Positions 18,372-28,165 of a stretch of 64,000 nucleotides of DNA are shown one piece after another. The notes below the pieces were generated by a model. The model was not told where the DNA came from and made no database searches. It was given only the letters and a program-made list of their open reading frames with translations. The stretch covers positions 2,757-66,756 of the forward strand of contig NZ_JWLD01000009.1 of the NCBI RefSeq assembly GCF_000813725.1. Reading direction: 5' to 3'. The position numbers and the translations under genes were made by a program. The DNA is from Leisingera sp. ANG-Vp (GTDB lineage Bacteria > Pseudomonadota > Alphaproteobacteria > Rhodobacterales > Rhodobacteraceae). How positions within the stretch are numbered: the stretch's first letter is position 1; each line of letters opens with the position of its first letter.

Positions 18372-19907
18372 ATGACCCAAACTGCCAAAGACCGGGCAAA
18401 GCGCGCATCCGCATGTGCCAGCACAGCCGCCGCATTCTGGGCTGCTGCAGCGGGGGCCGCCCAGGCCGAAACCCTCCGCATTGCGGTGGCTGCAGATCCA
18501 GGGTACCTGGACCCGGCCTATTGGGGGTCCAGTTCAGAGCAGCTGCTGATCGACAACCTCTATCCGCGGCTGGCCAAATATGCGGCGGGCAACAGCTGGC
18601 AGGCCGAACTGGATGCGGCCAAGTCGGTTGATCTTTCGGACCCGCAGCATATCGCGTTTGAACTGAAGCCCGGCATCATGTGGTCCGGCGGCTTTGGCGA
18701 GCTGACCGCAGAAGACGTGGAATACTCCTTTGAACGCCATCTGGATCCGGATCTGGAATCGGGCGTTTCTGCGGAGTTTTCCCTGCTGGAAGATGTTGAG
18801 GTTACTGGGAAATACACCGGTATCATCCATCTGAGCGCACCGTCGCCTGCGTTCTGGAGCGCGACGCTGTCCTACACTTCGGGTGCGATCATCTCCAAGG
18901 CGGCAGCCGAGGCTTCGGAGGGATATTTCGAGGCCACCCCGGTCGCAACTGCGGGCCCTTACAGGTTCAAGTCGCATGAGCCGGGCCAGCCCTTCATGCT
19001 GGAGAAAGACCCGGACTGGAGCGGCGCGGCGGCAGAGTTCGAGGAAGTGGCCATCATCGCCATTGCCGACGACAACGCTGCCCGGGTAGCCTTTGACGCG
19101 GGCGAGATAGACTACACCTATGCCGCCTCGGCGCTGGAGTATGACAATTGGTCCAAGAGTTCCGGCAACACCGAACTGCGGTCTTCGCTTGATCCGCTGT
19201 GGATGGGCATTTCGGAGACCTACGAGGGGTTGTCGGATATCCGCGTGCGCCAGGCCATCCAGAAGGCCGTGGATGTGCCCACAATTCTGGCAGCCATCTC
19301 GAACGGGCGGGCGGATCACGCCACCGGTATCGTGGCGCCGGGGCTGCTGGGCTACCGCGACGCCGCTCCGGCGCCGCGGGATGTCGACGCCGCCCGCGCG
19401 CTGATTGCCGAGGCGGGGGCCGAAGGAACCGTGCTGCGGCTGGATTTCGTCAACACCGCCAACCGTGCCACCATTGCCCAGATCATTCAGGCCAATCTGG
19501 CCGAGATCGGGCTGATCGTGGAGCTGAACGGTCAGGATGAGGGCACCTTCTGGAGCGTTGACGAAGCCCGCGCGGCGGATCTGCAGCTGCATGTGAAGTC
19601 CTGGACCGGCAATCCCGACGGCATCTACACCATGCAGTATTTCACCTCTAACCAGGTTGGTGTCTGGAACTGGGAAGGCCTCAGCAGCCCGGAGTATGAC
19701 GCCCTGGTCGAGAAAGCGCGCCGCAGCACCGATGAGCAAGAGCGCGGCCGGCTCTACGCCAGGATGCAGGATCTGATGGTGGAGTCCGGCAACTTCCTGT
19801 TCCTGACCAATGAGCCGCTGACCATTCTGTGGAACGACAAGGTGGTTCCGGCAGTGCTCCCCGACGGCCGCCCGGTCTTTGCCGGCTTCAAGAAGGCCGC
19901 GGACTGA
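18372..19907 (+). CDS. ABC solute-binding protein, family 5 (peptide type)
   Basis: 511 residues with an N-terminal export signal ending AAQAET and the layout of family 5 oligopeptide/nickel-type binding proteins (GYLDPAYW near residue 45, FELKPGIMWSGG near 95). It captures the substrate in the periplasm for the two permeases and duplex ATPase that follow. GAGAGGAAA precedes the ATG. An amidase closes the operon, so an amide, lactam or peptide-like substrate is plausible. Confidence 0.88.
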   Translation: MTQTAKDRAKRASACASTAAAFWAAAAGAAQAETLRIAVAADPGYLDPAYWGSSSEQLLIDNLYPRLAKYAAGNSWQAELDAAKSVDLSDPQHIAFELKPGIMWSGGFGELTAEDVEYSFERHLDPDLESGVSAEFSLLEDVEVTGKYTGIIHLSAPSPAFWSATLSYTSGAIISKAAAEASEGYFEATPVATAGPYRFKSHEPGQPFMLEKDPDWSGAAAEFEEVAIIAIADDNAARVAFDAGEIDYTYAASALEYDNWSKSSGNTELRSSLDPLWMGISETYEGLSDIRVRQAIQKAVDVPTILAAISNGRADHATGIVAPGLLGYRDAAPAPRDVDAARALIAEAGAEGTVLRLDFVNTANRATIAQIIQANLAEIGLIVELNGQDEGTFWSVDEARAADLQLHVKSWTGNPDGIYTMQYFTSNQVGVWNWEGLSSPEYDALVEKARRSTDEQERGRLYARMQDLMVESGNFLFLTNEPLTILWNDKVVPAVLPDGRPVFAGFKKAAD

Positions 19908-19971
19908 TCTCCCTCCTGCCGGGCGGCGGCCCCGTGCCACGCCCGGATCTTTCTTCCGAGGAAATTCCAAC

Positions 19972-20919
19972 ATGCTTGGCTATATCTTCCGCCGCACCTG
20001 TCTTGGGGTGGCTGTGCTGATCCTGGCGGTCTCGTCGCTTTATGTGCTGGTGCAGCTGGCTCCGGGTGATCCGGCCAGCGCCATGCTGGGGCCGCGGGCC
20101 ACTCCGGCGATCAAGGCAGAGTTTGCCGAGCGGCTGGGGCTGGACCGGCCGATGCCGGTGCAGATCGTGAAATACCTGGGCGCGGTTGCGCATGGCGATC
20201 TGGGCACCGACCTGCGCAGCCGCCTGCCGGTCAGGGAAGTTCTGCTGGCGCATCTGCCGCATACGGTGCAGCTGGTGGCAGCGGCGATGCTGCTGGCGGC
20301 GGGGCTTGGCATCCCGCTGGGCTGCCTGGCGGCGGTGAAGCGCAACGGGGTGTTCGACCGGCTGATCGGTGTGCTGTCGGTCAGCGTCATTGCGGTGCCC
20401 TCGGTGATCATCGCGATTTACGGCATGCTGCTTTTCTCGGCGCGCTTGGGCTGGCTGCCTGCAATCGGCGCCGGCGAGGGCGGCGTCTGGTCGGCACTGC
20501 ACCATCTGATCATGCCCGCGGTGGCAGTCGGCATCGGCTGGGTCGGCTATCTGGCCCGGCTAGTGCGCGCCTCGATGATCGAGGTGCTGTCGGCGAACTA
20601 TATCCGCAATGCCCGCTCTTTCGGGCTGACCGAGCCGCGCATCATCCGGACTTATGCGCTGCGGGTGGCTGTGGCGCCGACCATCACCGTTCTGGGCGTG
20701 GGCGTCGGCTATATGCTGGGCAGCGCGGTCTTTGCCGAGATCGTCTTTGCCCGGCCCGGCATCGGCAAGCTGATGTATGACGCGGTGATCCTGCGCAACT
20801 ACCCGGTGACACTGGGCGCGGTGCTGGCCTCCAGCGCGCTGCTGATCGCGGCGACCACCGCCGCCGATATCCTTAACGCCATCATCGATCCCCGTTTCAA
20901 GGAAGGCCAGGAGCAATGA
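19972..20919 (+). CDS. ABC transporter permease, DppB-like
   Basis: 315 residues; N-terminal helix and the APGDPASAMLG segment are typical of DppB/OppB permeases, and the EAA loop IRNARSFGLTE is present. The ATG at 19972 follows GAGGAAA. Its stop overlaps the DppC-like start (ATGA). Confidence 0.9.
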   Translation: MLGYIFRRTCLGVAVLILAVSSLYVLVQLAPGDPASAMLGPRATPAIKAEFAERLGLDRPMPVQIVKYLGAVAHGDLGTDLRSRLPVREVLLAHLPHTVQLVAAAMLLAAGLGIPLGCLAAVKRNGVFDRLIGVLSVSVIAVPSVIIAIYGMLLFSARLGWLPAIGAGEGGVWSALHHLIMPAVAVGIGWVGYLARLVRASMIEVLSANYIRNARSFGLTEPRIIRTYALRVAVAPTITVLGVGVGYMLGSAVFAEIVFARPGIGKLMYDAVILRNYPVTLGAVLASSALLIAATTAADILNAIIDPRFKEGQEQ

Positions 20920-21791
20920 CCGCTGTTGAAATCCAACCCGTCAGCAAGCCGGTGCGCTCCAGCGGTTTTGTCCGGCTGATGCAGGATCCGATGGGCATGT
21001 TCGGGCTGGTCCTGGCGGTGCTGCTGATCCTTTCGGCGGTGCTGGCCCCCTGGATCGCGCCTTATGGGCCAAACGCCATGGACATTCCGTCAAAGCTGCA
21101 GGGGCCAAGTGCGGCCCATTGGCTGGGCACCGATCAGCTGGGCCGCGATGTGCTGTCGCGCGCGCTTTACGGCGGGCGGATTGCACTGACCGTGGCGCTG
21201 GTCTCGACCGCGCTGTCGGTGATCCTGGGCTGCATCCTGGGCATGGCGGCGGCCATGGGCCCGCGCTGGCTGGATTATGTGCTGACGCTAGGGTTTGACA
21301 CCGTGCGCGCCTATCCGGTGATCATTCTGGCGCTGGCCATCGGCCCGATCTTCGGCGGCGGCATGGTGGTTCTGGTCGGCCTGCTGGTGGCAACCTCGGT
21401 GCCCTACTACGGGCGGATCATGCGCGCCTCGGTGATGGCGCAGGCCAATGCCGAATACGTCGAGGCGCTGCGGGCAATGGGCGCCGGCCGCGTGCGCATC
21501 GTGGCGCGCCACATCCTGCCCAATGTGATCGGCCCGGTGCTGATCGTCGCTTCGATGGACATTCCAACCTTCATTGCCGCAGAGGCCGGCCTCAGCTTCC
21601 TGGGCGTGGGGGTCAAGCCGCCTGCCTCCAGCTGGGGCCTGATGCTGCAGGACGGCTTCGACTTCGTCGGCCACACCCCGTGGCTGGTGGTGGCGGGGGG
21701 CATTCCGCTGGTGCTGGCGACGCTTGGCTTCACCTTCCTGGGCGAAGCGCTGCGCGATGCCTTTGACCCGAAACTCGGCGGAAAGGGCTGA
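20916..21791 (+). CDS. ABC transporter permease, DppC-like
   Basis: 291 residues with the DppC/OppC pattern: a short cytoplasmic N-terminus, the first helix, HWLGTDQLGRDVLSRALYGG, then five helices with the EAA loop EYVEALRAMGAGRVRIV. Partner of the preceding permease; translation is coupled by the ATGA overlap. Confidence 0.9.
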   Translation: MTAVEIQPVSKPVRSSGFVRLMQDPMGMFGLVLAVLLILSAVLAPWIAPYGPNAMDIPSKLQGPSAAHWLGTDQLGRDVLSRALYGGRIALTVALVSTALSVILGCILGMAAAMGPRWLDYVLTLGFDTVRAYPVIILALAIGPIFGGGMVVLVGLLVATSVPYYGRIMRASVMAQANAEYVEALRAMGAGRVRIVARHILPNVIGPVLIVASMDIPTFIAAEAGLSFLGVGVKPPASSWGLMLQDGFDFVGHTPWLVVAGGIPLVLATLGFTFLGEALRDAFDPKLGGKG

Positions 21792-21794
21792 CCG

Positions 21795-23507
21795 ATGGCA
21801 GAGACACTTCTGGAAGTTTGCGAGCTTGCGGTGCGCTTTGGCCCCGTTCAGGCGGTGAAATGGGCCTCGTTCTCGCTGCAGAGCGGCCAGACCCTGGGCA
21901 TTGTCGGCGAGAGCGGCTCGGGCAAATCCACCCTTTTGTGGGCGCTGACCCGGCTGCTGCCGGATGCGGCCACGCTGAATTCAGGCGAAGTCTGGTTTGA
22001 CGGCGAGGATCTGCTGCGCTTGCAGCCCGCCCGGATGCGGGCGCTGCGCGGCACCCGGATCTCTTATGTCTCGCAGGACCCGATGACCTCCTTGGCGCCG
22101 GGGCTGACCATCGGCCGGCAGATGACCGATCTTCTGTACCGCGAGCCCTGGTCCAAGCGAGAGAAATGGCAGCGTGCCATTGATGCTTTGGACTGGGTCA
22201 GCCTGCCGGACCCGGCGGCGCGGATGAACATGTATCCGCATGAGCTGTCCGGCGGCCAGCGCCAGCGGGTGTCCATCGCCATGGCGCTGATGCTGGGGCC
22301 GGATCTGGTGCTGGCGGATGAGCCCACCACGGCGCTGGACCCGACACTGGAAGTGGAAATCCTGGAGCTGCTGCAGCGCCTGCAGCGGGAAACCGGCTGC
22401 GCTATCATCTTTGTGACCCACCATCTGGGGGTAGTTGCCTCGCTCTGCGACGAAGTGCTGGTGATGAAGTCCGGCGAGATACGCGAGGCGGGACCGGTGC
22501 AGAACGTCTTCACCGAGCCGCAGGACGATTACACCAAGGCCCTGCTGCGCTGCGACCCGGCACAGATCGAAACCCCGACCCGGCGGTTGCCCACGATGAG
22601 CGAGGCGCTGGAGCGTCCTGTGCAAATCGTTCAGGGCCCATTGGAACGGATCGGGCCGGAGGACGCGCCGGTTCTGCGAGTCGAGGATCTGTCCGTCACT
22701 TTCACCCGCTCGGGCCTGCTGCCGCCGGTCTTGGGCGGCTGGCGCGAGGAGATCCCGGCGGTCCGCAACGTGAGTTTTGACATCCGCAGCGGCGAAACGC
22801 TGGCGCTGATCGGCGAGAGCGGTTCGGGCAAGACCACGGTGGCGCGCTCCATCATGGGGCTGGTGCGCCCTGACAGCGGCAGGATCAACTTGAATGGCAG
22901 CGAACTGACTGGAGCGGATGCCGCAGGCTGGAGCCGCGCGCGCGAGCAGGTTGCGATGATGTTTCAGGATCCGGCCGGATCGCTGTCGCCCCGGGCAACT
23001 ATCGCTGAACAGGTGGTTGAGCCGCTGATCGTGCATGGCCGCCGCGGCGAGGCAACCCGAGCCCGCGCGATTGAGCTGCTGACCCAGGCCGGGCTTGGCG
23101 AAGCCTATGCAGACCGCTTTCCGCATGAGCTGTCCGGCGGGCAGGCACGCCGCGCGGGCGTGGCCCGGGCGCTGGCGCTCTCACCTTCGCTGGTGGTCGC
23201 GGATGAGCCCACCGCCGGGCTGGACGTTTCGGTCCAGGGCGAGGTGGTGAACCTGCTGAACGCACTGCAGGAGCAGATGGGCCTGTCGATCCTGCTGATC
23301 ACCCACAACATGAGCGTCGTCCGCCACGCCGCCGACCGCATGATCGTCATGCTGAAGGGCGAGCTGGTGGAGACCGGCCCTACCGCCCGGCTCTTTGCCG
23401 GAGCGGGCCACGGCTACACCCGAAGCCTGATTGCGGCGTCGTATCACGCCCTTCCTGATCAACAACAGACACCTAACCAAGAGAGAAAACTCCATGCCGT
23501 TGAATGA
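21795..23507 (+). CDS. Duplex ABC ATPase (DppD-DppF fusion)
   Basis: 570 residues with two full ATPase modules. Module 1 has GESGSGKST, LSGGQRQR and LADEPTTALD; module 2, from about residue 290, has GESGSGKTT, LSGGQARR and VADEPTAGLD. Both nucleotide-binding halves of a dipeptide-type importer are thus on one chain. The gene starts three bases after the second permease and its end overlaps the amidase start by 14 bases. Confidence 0.92.
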   Translation: MAETLLEVCELAVRFGPVQAVKWASFSLQSGQTLGIVGESGSGKSTLLWALTRLLPDAATLNSGEVWFDGEDLLRLQPARMRALRGTRISYVSQDPMTSLAPGLTIGRQMTDLLYREPWSKREKWQRAIDALDWVSLPDPAARMNMYPHELSGGQRQRVSIAMALMLGPDLVLADEPTTALDPTLEVEILELLQRLQRETGCAIIFVTHHLGVVASLCDEVLVMKSGEIREAGPVQNVFTEPQDDYTKALLRCDPAQIETPTRRLPTMSEALERPVQIVQGPLERIGPEDAPVLRVEDLSVTFTRSGLLPPVLGGWREEIPAVRNVSFDIRSGETLALIGESGSGKTTVARSIMGLVRPDSGRINLNGSELTGADAAGWSRAREQVAMMFQDPAGSLSPRATIAEQVVEPLIVHGRRGEATRARAIELLTQAGLGEAYADRFPHELSGGQARRAGVARALALSPSLVVADEPTAGLDVSVQGEVVNLLNALQEQMGLSILLITHNMSVVRHAADRMIVMLKGELVETGPTARLFAGAGHGYTRSLIAASYHALPDQQQTPNQERKLHAVE

Positions 23508-24945
23508 AACCCTTGCCATGTCCGGTCTCGACCTGTGCTACCTGCCCGCAACCGAGCAGATCGCCCTGTTCAAGTCCGGCGAGCTGTCGCCAGTGGATGT
23601 GGTAAAAGCGCAATTTGCCCGCGCTGAGGCTGTCGAGCCGGTGATCAACGCCTTTACTGAGACCTTCTACGAGCAAGCCATGGATGCTGCCCGCGCTGCG
23701 GAGGAAGTCTATGTGAACCGTCCCGGCGATGCCCGGCCGCTGGAAGGGATCACGGTTGCGATCAAGGATGAGATGTCCGTGGAAGGGCAGCGCAATACCC
23801 AAGGCTCGCTGATCTACAAGGACTATGTCGCTGACGAAACCCACCCGGTGGCACAGCGGCTGCGCGATGCAGGCGCGATTTTCCATGCACGCTCGGCCAC
23901 GCCTGAATTCTGCAGCGCCTGGACAACCGAAACCCGTCTGCACGGGGTGACCCGTAATCCCTGGAACCCGGACTACACCCCCTCGGGCTCCTCCGGCGGG
24001 GCGGGGGCCGCATTGGCGGCGGGCACCACTACCTTGGCCACCGGCTCGGACATCGGCGGCTCGATCCGCGGCCCGGCGGCGATGTGCGGAGTGGTTGGTT
24101 TCAAACCGCCTTACGGGAGGGTTCCGGATGCGGCGCCCTTCAACTTGGATCCATACTGCCACGTCGGCGCCATGGCCCGGACGGTTGCCGACTGCGCGCT
24201 GATGCAGAACGTGATTTCCGGCCACCACCCGCAGGACATCGCCACGGTCCGGCAGAAAATGACCATCCCAATGGAATACGGCAGTCTGCAGGGCAAGCGC
24301 ATTGGCTACAGCCTGGATATCAGCAATGAAGTGGTGACGAAGGACGTTGCCGATCAGACTTTCAAGGTGCTGGACGCGCTGTCGGATGCCGGCGCCATTG
24401 TGGAGGAGGTGAAGCTCGGCTGGGGCCATGAGGTGCGGGAGGGGTGCAAGAATTACCTCAACCACCTGATGGGGGCTGCACTGGCGCGTGAAGTCGAGGC
24501 GCACCCGGATCAGGTCTGCGACTACACCAAATACTTTGCCGAATGCGCCGCCAAGACCACGGCGGAGGATTTCTTGGCAGCCTTTGACACAGCGGCGGAC
24601 ATCTACAGCCGGTTCGGACCGATGATGGAGAACAGCTATTACGCCTTCGTCTGCCCGGCCTTCGCCAGCTACGAGATGCTTGCCGAGCAAAAACCCTGGG
24701 ACCGCATCACCATCGGAGACCGGGATTTCGACAGCGAGTACGACCTCAATACACTGGCCGTCTTCAACATGCTGTCGCGCCTGCCGACCTTGGCGGTTCC
24801 GGCCGGAATCGGCGCCAACGGGCGGCCGGTCGGCGTGCAGATCGTGGCCCGCGCCTTTGACGACCCGCGGGCCTTCCACGTGGCCTCGGTGCTGCAGCAG
24901 AGAATGCCCTGGCTGGATCAGGCGTCGCGGCGCCCGAACTTGTGA
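23494..24945 (+). CDS. Amidase-signature family hydrolase
   Basis: 483 residues. The Ser-cisSer-Lys triad of amidase-signature enzymes is visible with standard spacing: Lys91 (AIKDEM), Ser166 (PSGSSGG) and nucleophile Ser190 (GSDIGGSIRGP). These enzymes cleave carboxamides to acid and ammonia or amine. GAGAGAAA precedes the ATG at 23494, which lies inside the end of the ATPase gene, so it is the last gene of the ABC operon and probably acts on the imported compound. Substrate unknown. Confidence 0.9.
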   Translation: MPLNETLAMSGLDLCYLPATEQIALFKSGELSPVDVVKAQFARAEAVEPVINAFTETFYEQAMDAARAAEEVYVNRPGDARPLEGITVAIKDEMSVEGQRNTQGSLIYKDYVADETHPVAQRLRDAGAIFHARSATPEFCSAWTTETRLHGVTRNPWNPDYTPSGSSGGAGAALAAGTTTLATGSDIGGSIRGPAAMCGVVGFKPPYGRVPDAAPFNLDPYCHVGAMARTVADCALMQNVISGHHPQDIATVRQKMTIPMEYGSLQGKRIGYSLDISNEVVTKDVADQTFKVLDALSDAGAIVEEVKLGWGHEVREGCKNYLNHLMGAALAREVEAHPDQVCDYTKYFAECAAKTTAEDFLAAFDTAADIYSRFGPMMENSYYAFVCPAFASYEMLAEQKPWDRITIGDRDFDSEYDLNTLAVFNMLSRLPTLAVPAGIGANGRPVGVQIVARAFDDPRAFHVASVLQQRMPWLDQASRRPNL

Positions 24946-25013
24946 CAATCCAACCAGTCAGTGAAGAAAGAGGTGCTGCCGAAGGCAGCGCCGTACACCA
25001 AACACCTAATTGC

Positions 25014-25042
25014 AGAAGGCGGATAACACACAGCCGCCTTCT
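25014..25042 (+). terminator. Hairpin downstream of amidase gene
   Basis: Perfect 9-bp stem AGAAGGCGG (25014-25022) with CCGCCTTCT (25034-25042), 11-base loop, followed by ATAG. It sits in the 228-base gap between convergent operons. A smaller GCTGCC-GAA-GGCAGC hairpin lies at 24975-24989. Confidence 0.5.
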
Positions 25043-25123
25043 ATAGTCCGGATCGGCGGGTGTTTTGCCGGGCCAGCGAATTTCTGCAGCGATGCACCGG
25101 TTGAATGAGGGGGAAGGATTCTG

Positions 25124-25146
25124 TGCGGGTGCATTCAGCACCCGCA
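25124..25146 (-). terminator. Candidate terminator of the ectoine operon
   Basis: Perfect 9-bp stem TGCGGGTGC (25124-25132) with GCACCCGCA (25138-25146) and a 5-base loop, 28 bases beyond the atf stop on the minus strand. No strong T-run follows, so factor-independent termination is probable rather than certain. Confidence 0.5.
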
Positions 25147-25173
25147 GCAATGGCGCGCAGCCTGCGTGCGGCT

Positions 25174-26547
25174 TCAGCCCAGAACGGCCTGGACTGCCCG
25201 CAGAGTGGCGGCAACCACCTGATCGGCCTCAGCACGGCTCAGGCAGAACGGCGGGGCAAAGCCCAGGATGTCGCCCTGCGGCATGGCGCGGGCAATGACC
25301 TTGTCCTGCTCCAGCAGCTTTGCAGAGATCTGCGGGCCGATCTTGTCCGCGGCATCAAAGAAGCTGCGGCTGTCCTTGTCCTTCACGAATTCCACCGCAC
25401 ACAGCATCCCCTCGCCGCGCACCTCGCCGACATTGGCGTGGCTGGACAAGGCTTCAGCCATTGTGGCATTCAGGTAGGCGCCGGTTTCGCCTGCGTTTTT
25501 CACCAGGTTCAGCTCGTCGATCAGCTTCAAGTTGGCAACACCGGCGGCGGCACCGATCGGGTGCGCAGAATAGGTCCAGCCGTGGCCGATCGGGCCATTC
25601 TCGTCGGTGCCCTGTTCAAGCACTTTCCAGACCTTGTCCGACACGATGGAGCCGCTGAGCGGCGCGTAAGCCGAGGTGAGGCCCTTGGCGATGGTGATGA
25701 TATCCGCTTCGATCCCGTAGTGATCGGAGCCGAACATTGTGCCAAGACGGCCGAAACCGGTGACAACCTCGTCGGCAACCAGCAGAATGTCGTGCTTTTT
25801 CAGAACTGCCTGAATTGCCTCCCAGTAGCCTGCAGGCGGCGGCACGATGCCGCCGGTGCCCAAAACCGGCTCGCCGATGAAGGCGGCGATGGTGTCCGCA
25901 CCCTCGCGTTCGATCAGCGCTTCCAGTTCGGCGGCACAGTGGGCGGCGAACTGCTCCTCGGTCTGGCTGAGGTCTTCCCGGCGGTAGTAATAGGGCGCCT
26001 CGGTGTGGATCACCTGCTCCACCGGCAGGTCGAACTTCTTGTGGAACAGCTCCAGCCCGGTCAGCGAACCGGTCACCAAACCCGAGCCGTGATAGCCGCG
26101 CCAGCGGGAGATGATCTTCTTCTTTTCCGGGCGCCCCAGAATGTTGTTGTAGTACCAGATCAGCTTGACGTTGGTTTCATTGGCGTCAGAGCCGCCGAGG
26201 CCGAAATAGACCTTGGACATGTTCTTCGGCGCCCGGTCCAGGATCATCTTGGCCAGCGTGATCGAAGCTTCGGTGCCATGGCCGACATAAGAATGGTAAT
26301 AGGCCAGCTCCCGCGCCTGGTCGGCGATGGCTTCGGCGATCTCCTGGCGGCCATAGCCCGCGTTCACACAGTAAAGCCCGGCAAAGGCGTCCAGCAGCCT
26401 GTTCCCGTCGCGGTCCTCGATAAAGACACCGGAGGCGGTCTTGATCACCCGATTCGGGCTCTCCCCGCGGGCATGCTGGGCCAGATGGGTTGAGGGGTGG
26501 AAAAAGTTTTCCCGGTCCCACTGGTCGAGCTGGTCGTTCTTCAGCAT
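25174..26547 (-). CDS. atf: Diaminobutyrate aminotransferase of ectoine catabolism
   Basis: 457-residue class III aminotransferase; the PLP lysine is Lys288 in ITIAKGLTSAYAPLSG. In this roseobacter cluster Atf removes the amino group of 2,4-diaminobutyrate, made from ectoine by EutD and EutE, giving aspartate semialdehyde. The ATG at 26547 follows AAAGGAAAG. It is the last gene of the operon, 28 bases after ssd. Sequence shows only an omega-type aminotransferase; the specific role comes from conserved gene order. Confidence 0.88.
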   Translation of the reverse strand: MLKNDQLDQWDRENFFHPSTHLAQHARGESPNRVIKTASGVFIEDRDGNRLLDAFAGLYCVNAGYGRQEIAEAIADQARELAYYHSYVGHGTEASITLAKMILDRAPKNMSKVYFGLGGSDANETNVKLIWYYNNILGRPEKKKIISRWRGYHGSGLVTGSLTGLELFHKKFDLPVEQVIHTEAPYYYRREDLSQTEEQFAAHCAAELEALIEREGADTIAAFIGEPVLGTGGIVPPPAGYWEAIQAVLKKHDILLVADEVVTGFGRLGTMFGSDHYGIEADIITIAKGLTSAYAPLSGSIVSDKVWKVLEQGTDENGPIGHGWTYSAHPIGAAAGVANLKLIDELNLVKNAGETGAYLNATMAEALSSHANVGEVRGEGMLCAVEFVKDKDSRSFFDAADKIGPQISAKLLEQDKVIARAMPQGDILGFAPPFCLSRAEADQVVAATLRAVQAVLG

Positions 26548-26575
26548 TTGCTTTCCTTTCTCATCCGCGTGCGGG

Positions 26576-28051
26576 TTAGGCCCAGTCGCGGCAAACGTAT
26601 TTAACCTCAGTGAATTCTTCCATGCCCAGCCGGGCGCCCTCGCGGCCCAGGCCGGATTGTTTGGTGCCGCCAAAGGGGATTGGCGCGCCCGTTACTTTGG
26701 TGCGGTTCACCGCCACCATGCCGTATTGCAGCGCCCGGCTCAGGCGGTAGATGCGGCGCGGGTCGTGGCTGTGGACATAGGCTACCAGCCCGTATTCGCT
26801 GTCATTGGCGCAGGCGATCACCTCTTCCTCGGTATCGAAAGGGGCAATGGGGGCCACCGGGCCAAAGGTCTCCTCGGACAGGATCAGCGCATCGGCTGGC
26901 ACATCGGTCAGCACAGTCGCCTGATAGAACAGCGGCCCCAGCGGATGCCTGCCGCCGCCGCAGGCCAGTTTTGCGCCTTTGGCGAGCGCGTCGGCTACAT
27001 GCTCTTCCTGCTTCTGCACTGCCTTTTCGTTCATCAGCGGGCCGAGGTCGCAGTCATCCAGCCCGGGGCCGATGGTCAACGCCTTGGCAGCTTGGGTGAA
27101 CCTGGCACAGAACTCTGCATAGACGGGGCGTTCGACAAAGATCCGGTTGGCCCCCAGGCAGTCCTGACCGGAGGTAGCAAACTTTGCCTTGATGGCTTCC
27201 GCCACTGCCTTGTCCAGGTCGCAGCCCTTGAAGACGATCACCGGCGCGTGGCCGCCCAGTTCCATGACCAGCCGTTTCACCGTATCCGCTGACTGCCGGT
27301 ACAAGAGCTTGCCTATGCCGGTGGAGCCGGTGAAAGAGAGCGCCCGGACCCGGGTGTCGCGGGTCCAGGGTCCGACAATGGTGGACGCCTTGCCGGTCAC
27401 CACATTGAACACCCCGGCCGGGACGCCTGCACGCTCGGCCAGCTCCGCCAGCGCCAGTGCGCTGAAGGGCGTTTCGCCAGAGGGGTGCGCCACGACGGTG
27501 CAGCCCGCCGCCAGCGCCGCAGCGGCTTTGCGGGTCAGCATGGCCGAGGGGAAATTCCAAGGCGTGATCAGCGCCGCCACGCCCACCGGCTCGCGCCACA
27601 ATTCAACCTCGGCATCCGGCAGATGGCTGGTGACGCCCTCGATATTGGGGCGCTTGGATTCTTCGGCGTAGAATTCCGCAAAGGCTGCGCCGTAATCGAT
27701 CTCGCCGCGCGCCTCCGACAGGGGTTTGCCCTGCTCCAGCACCATGATGCGGGCCAGATCTTCCTTATGTTCCTGCTGCAGCTCGAACCAGCGGCGCAGG
27801 ATGGCCGCGCGCTGCTGCGGCAGCAGCGCTGCCCAGTCCGCAAAGGCTGCCTGGGCAGCATCCACAGCAGCAGAGGATTCTTCTGCCGAGAGGCTGGCCA
27901 CATGGCCGAGAACCGAACCATCCGCCGGATCAGCCACAGGAAAGCATTCACCGTTCGAGGCGGCTTTCCATTTTCCGTTTATATAGGAAAAAGAACGCAC
28001 TAACGTCTTGTCGGCGATATCGTCACGGGCCGAGAGAGCAGTCTCTGTCAT
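26576..28051 (-). CDS. ssd: Semialdehyde dehydrogenase of ectoine catabolism
   Basis: 491-residue NAD(P)-dependent aldehyde dehydrogenase with Glu264 (MELGGHAP) and nucleophile Cys298 (SGQDCLGANR); the cysteine context resembles succinate-semialdehyde dehydrogenases. In ectoine degradation it oxidises aspartate semialdehyde to aspartate. GAGGAGGAC lies just before the ATG at 28051, a very strong ribosome-binding site. The 114-base gap to asuR is the largest inside the operon. Confidence 0.9.
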   Translation of the reverse strand: MTETALSARDDIADKTLVRSFSYINGKWKAASNGECFPVADPADGSVLGHVASLSAEESSAAVDAAQAAFADWAALLPQQRAAILRRWFELQQEHKEDLARIMVLEQGKPLSEARGEIDYGAAFAEFYAEESKRPNIEGVTSHLPDAEVELWREPVGVAALITPWNFPSAMLTRKAAAALAAGCTVVAHPSGETPFSALALAELAERAGVPAGVFNVVTGKASTIVGPWTRDTRVRALSFTGSTGIGKLLYRQSADTVKRLVMELGGHAPVIVFKGCDLDKAVAEAIKAKFATSGQDCLGANRIFVERPVYAEFCARFTQAAKALTIGPGLDDCDLGPLMNEKAVQKQEEHVADALAKGAKLACGGGRHPLGPLFYQATVLTDVPADALILSEETFGPVAPIAPFDTEEEVIACANDSEYGLVAYVHSHDPRRIYRLSRALQYGMVAVNRTKVTGAPIPFGGTKQSGLGREGARLGMEEFTEVKYVCRDWA

Positions 28052-28165
28052 GATGTCCTCCTCATGTCTTGAAGAGGAATCTGCCTGTTTCGCAAAGAGG
28101 AAGTGACTGAAGTTGGCAGCACAGGCAGAGGATTCCTCTGCTGCAGGGGCGCCTTGCGTCAAGAG

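Noticed and set aside
25105-26493. 462-codon open frame on the plus strand
   Set aside because: Antisense to the atf aminotransferase; no motif and no ribosome-binding site.
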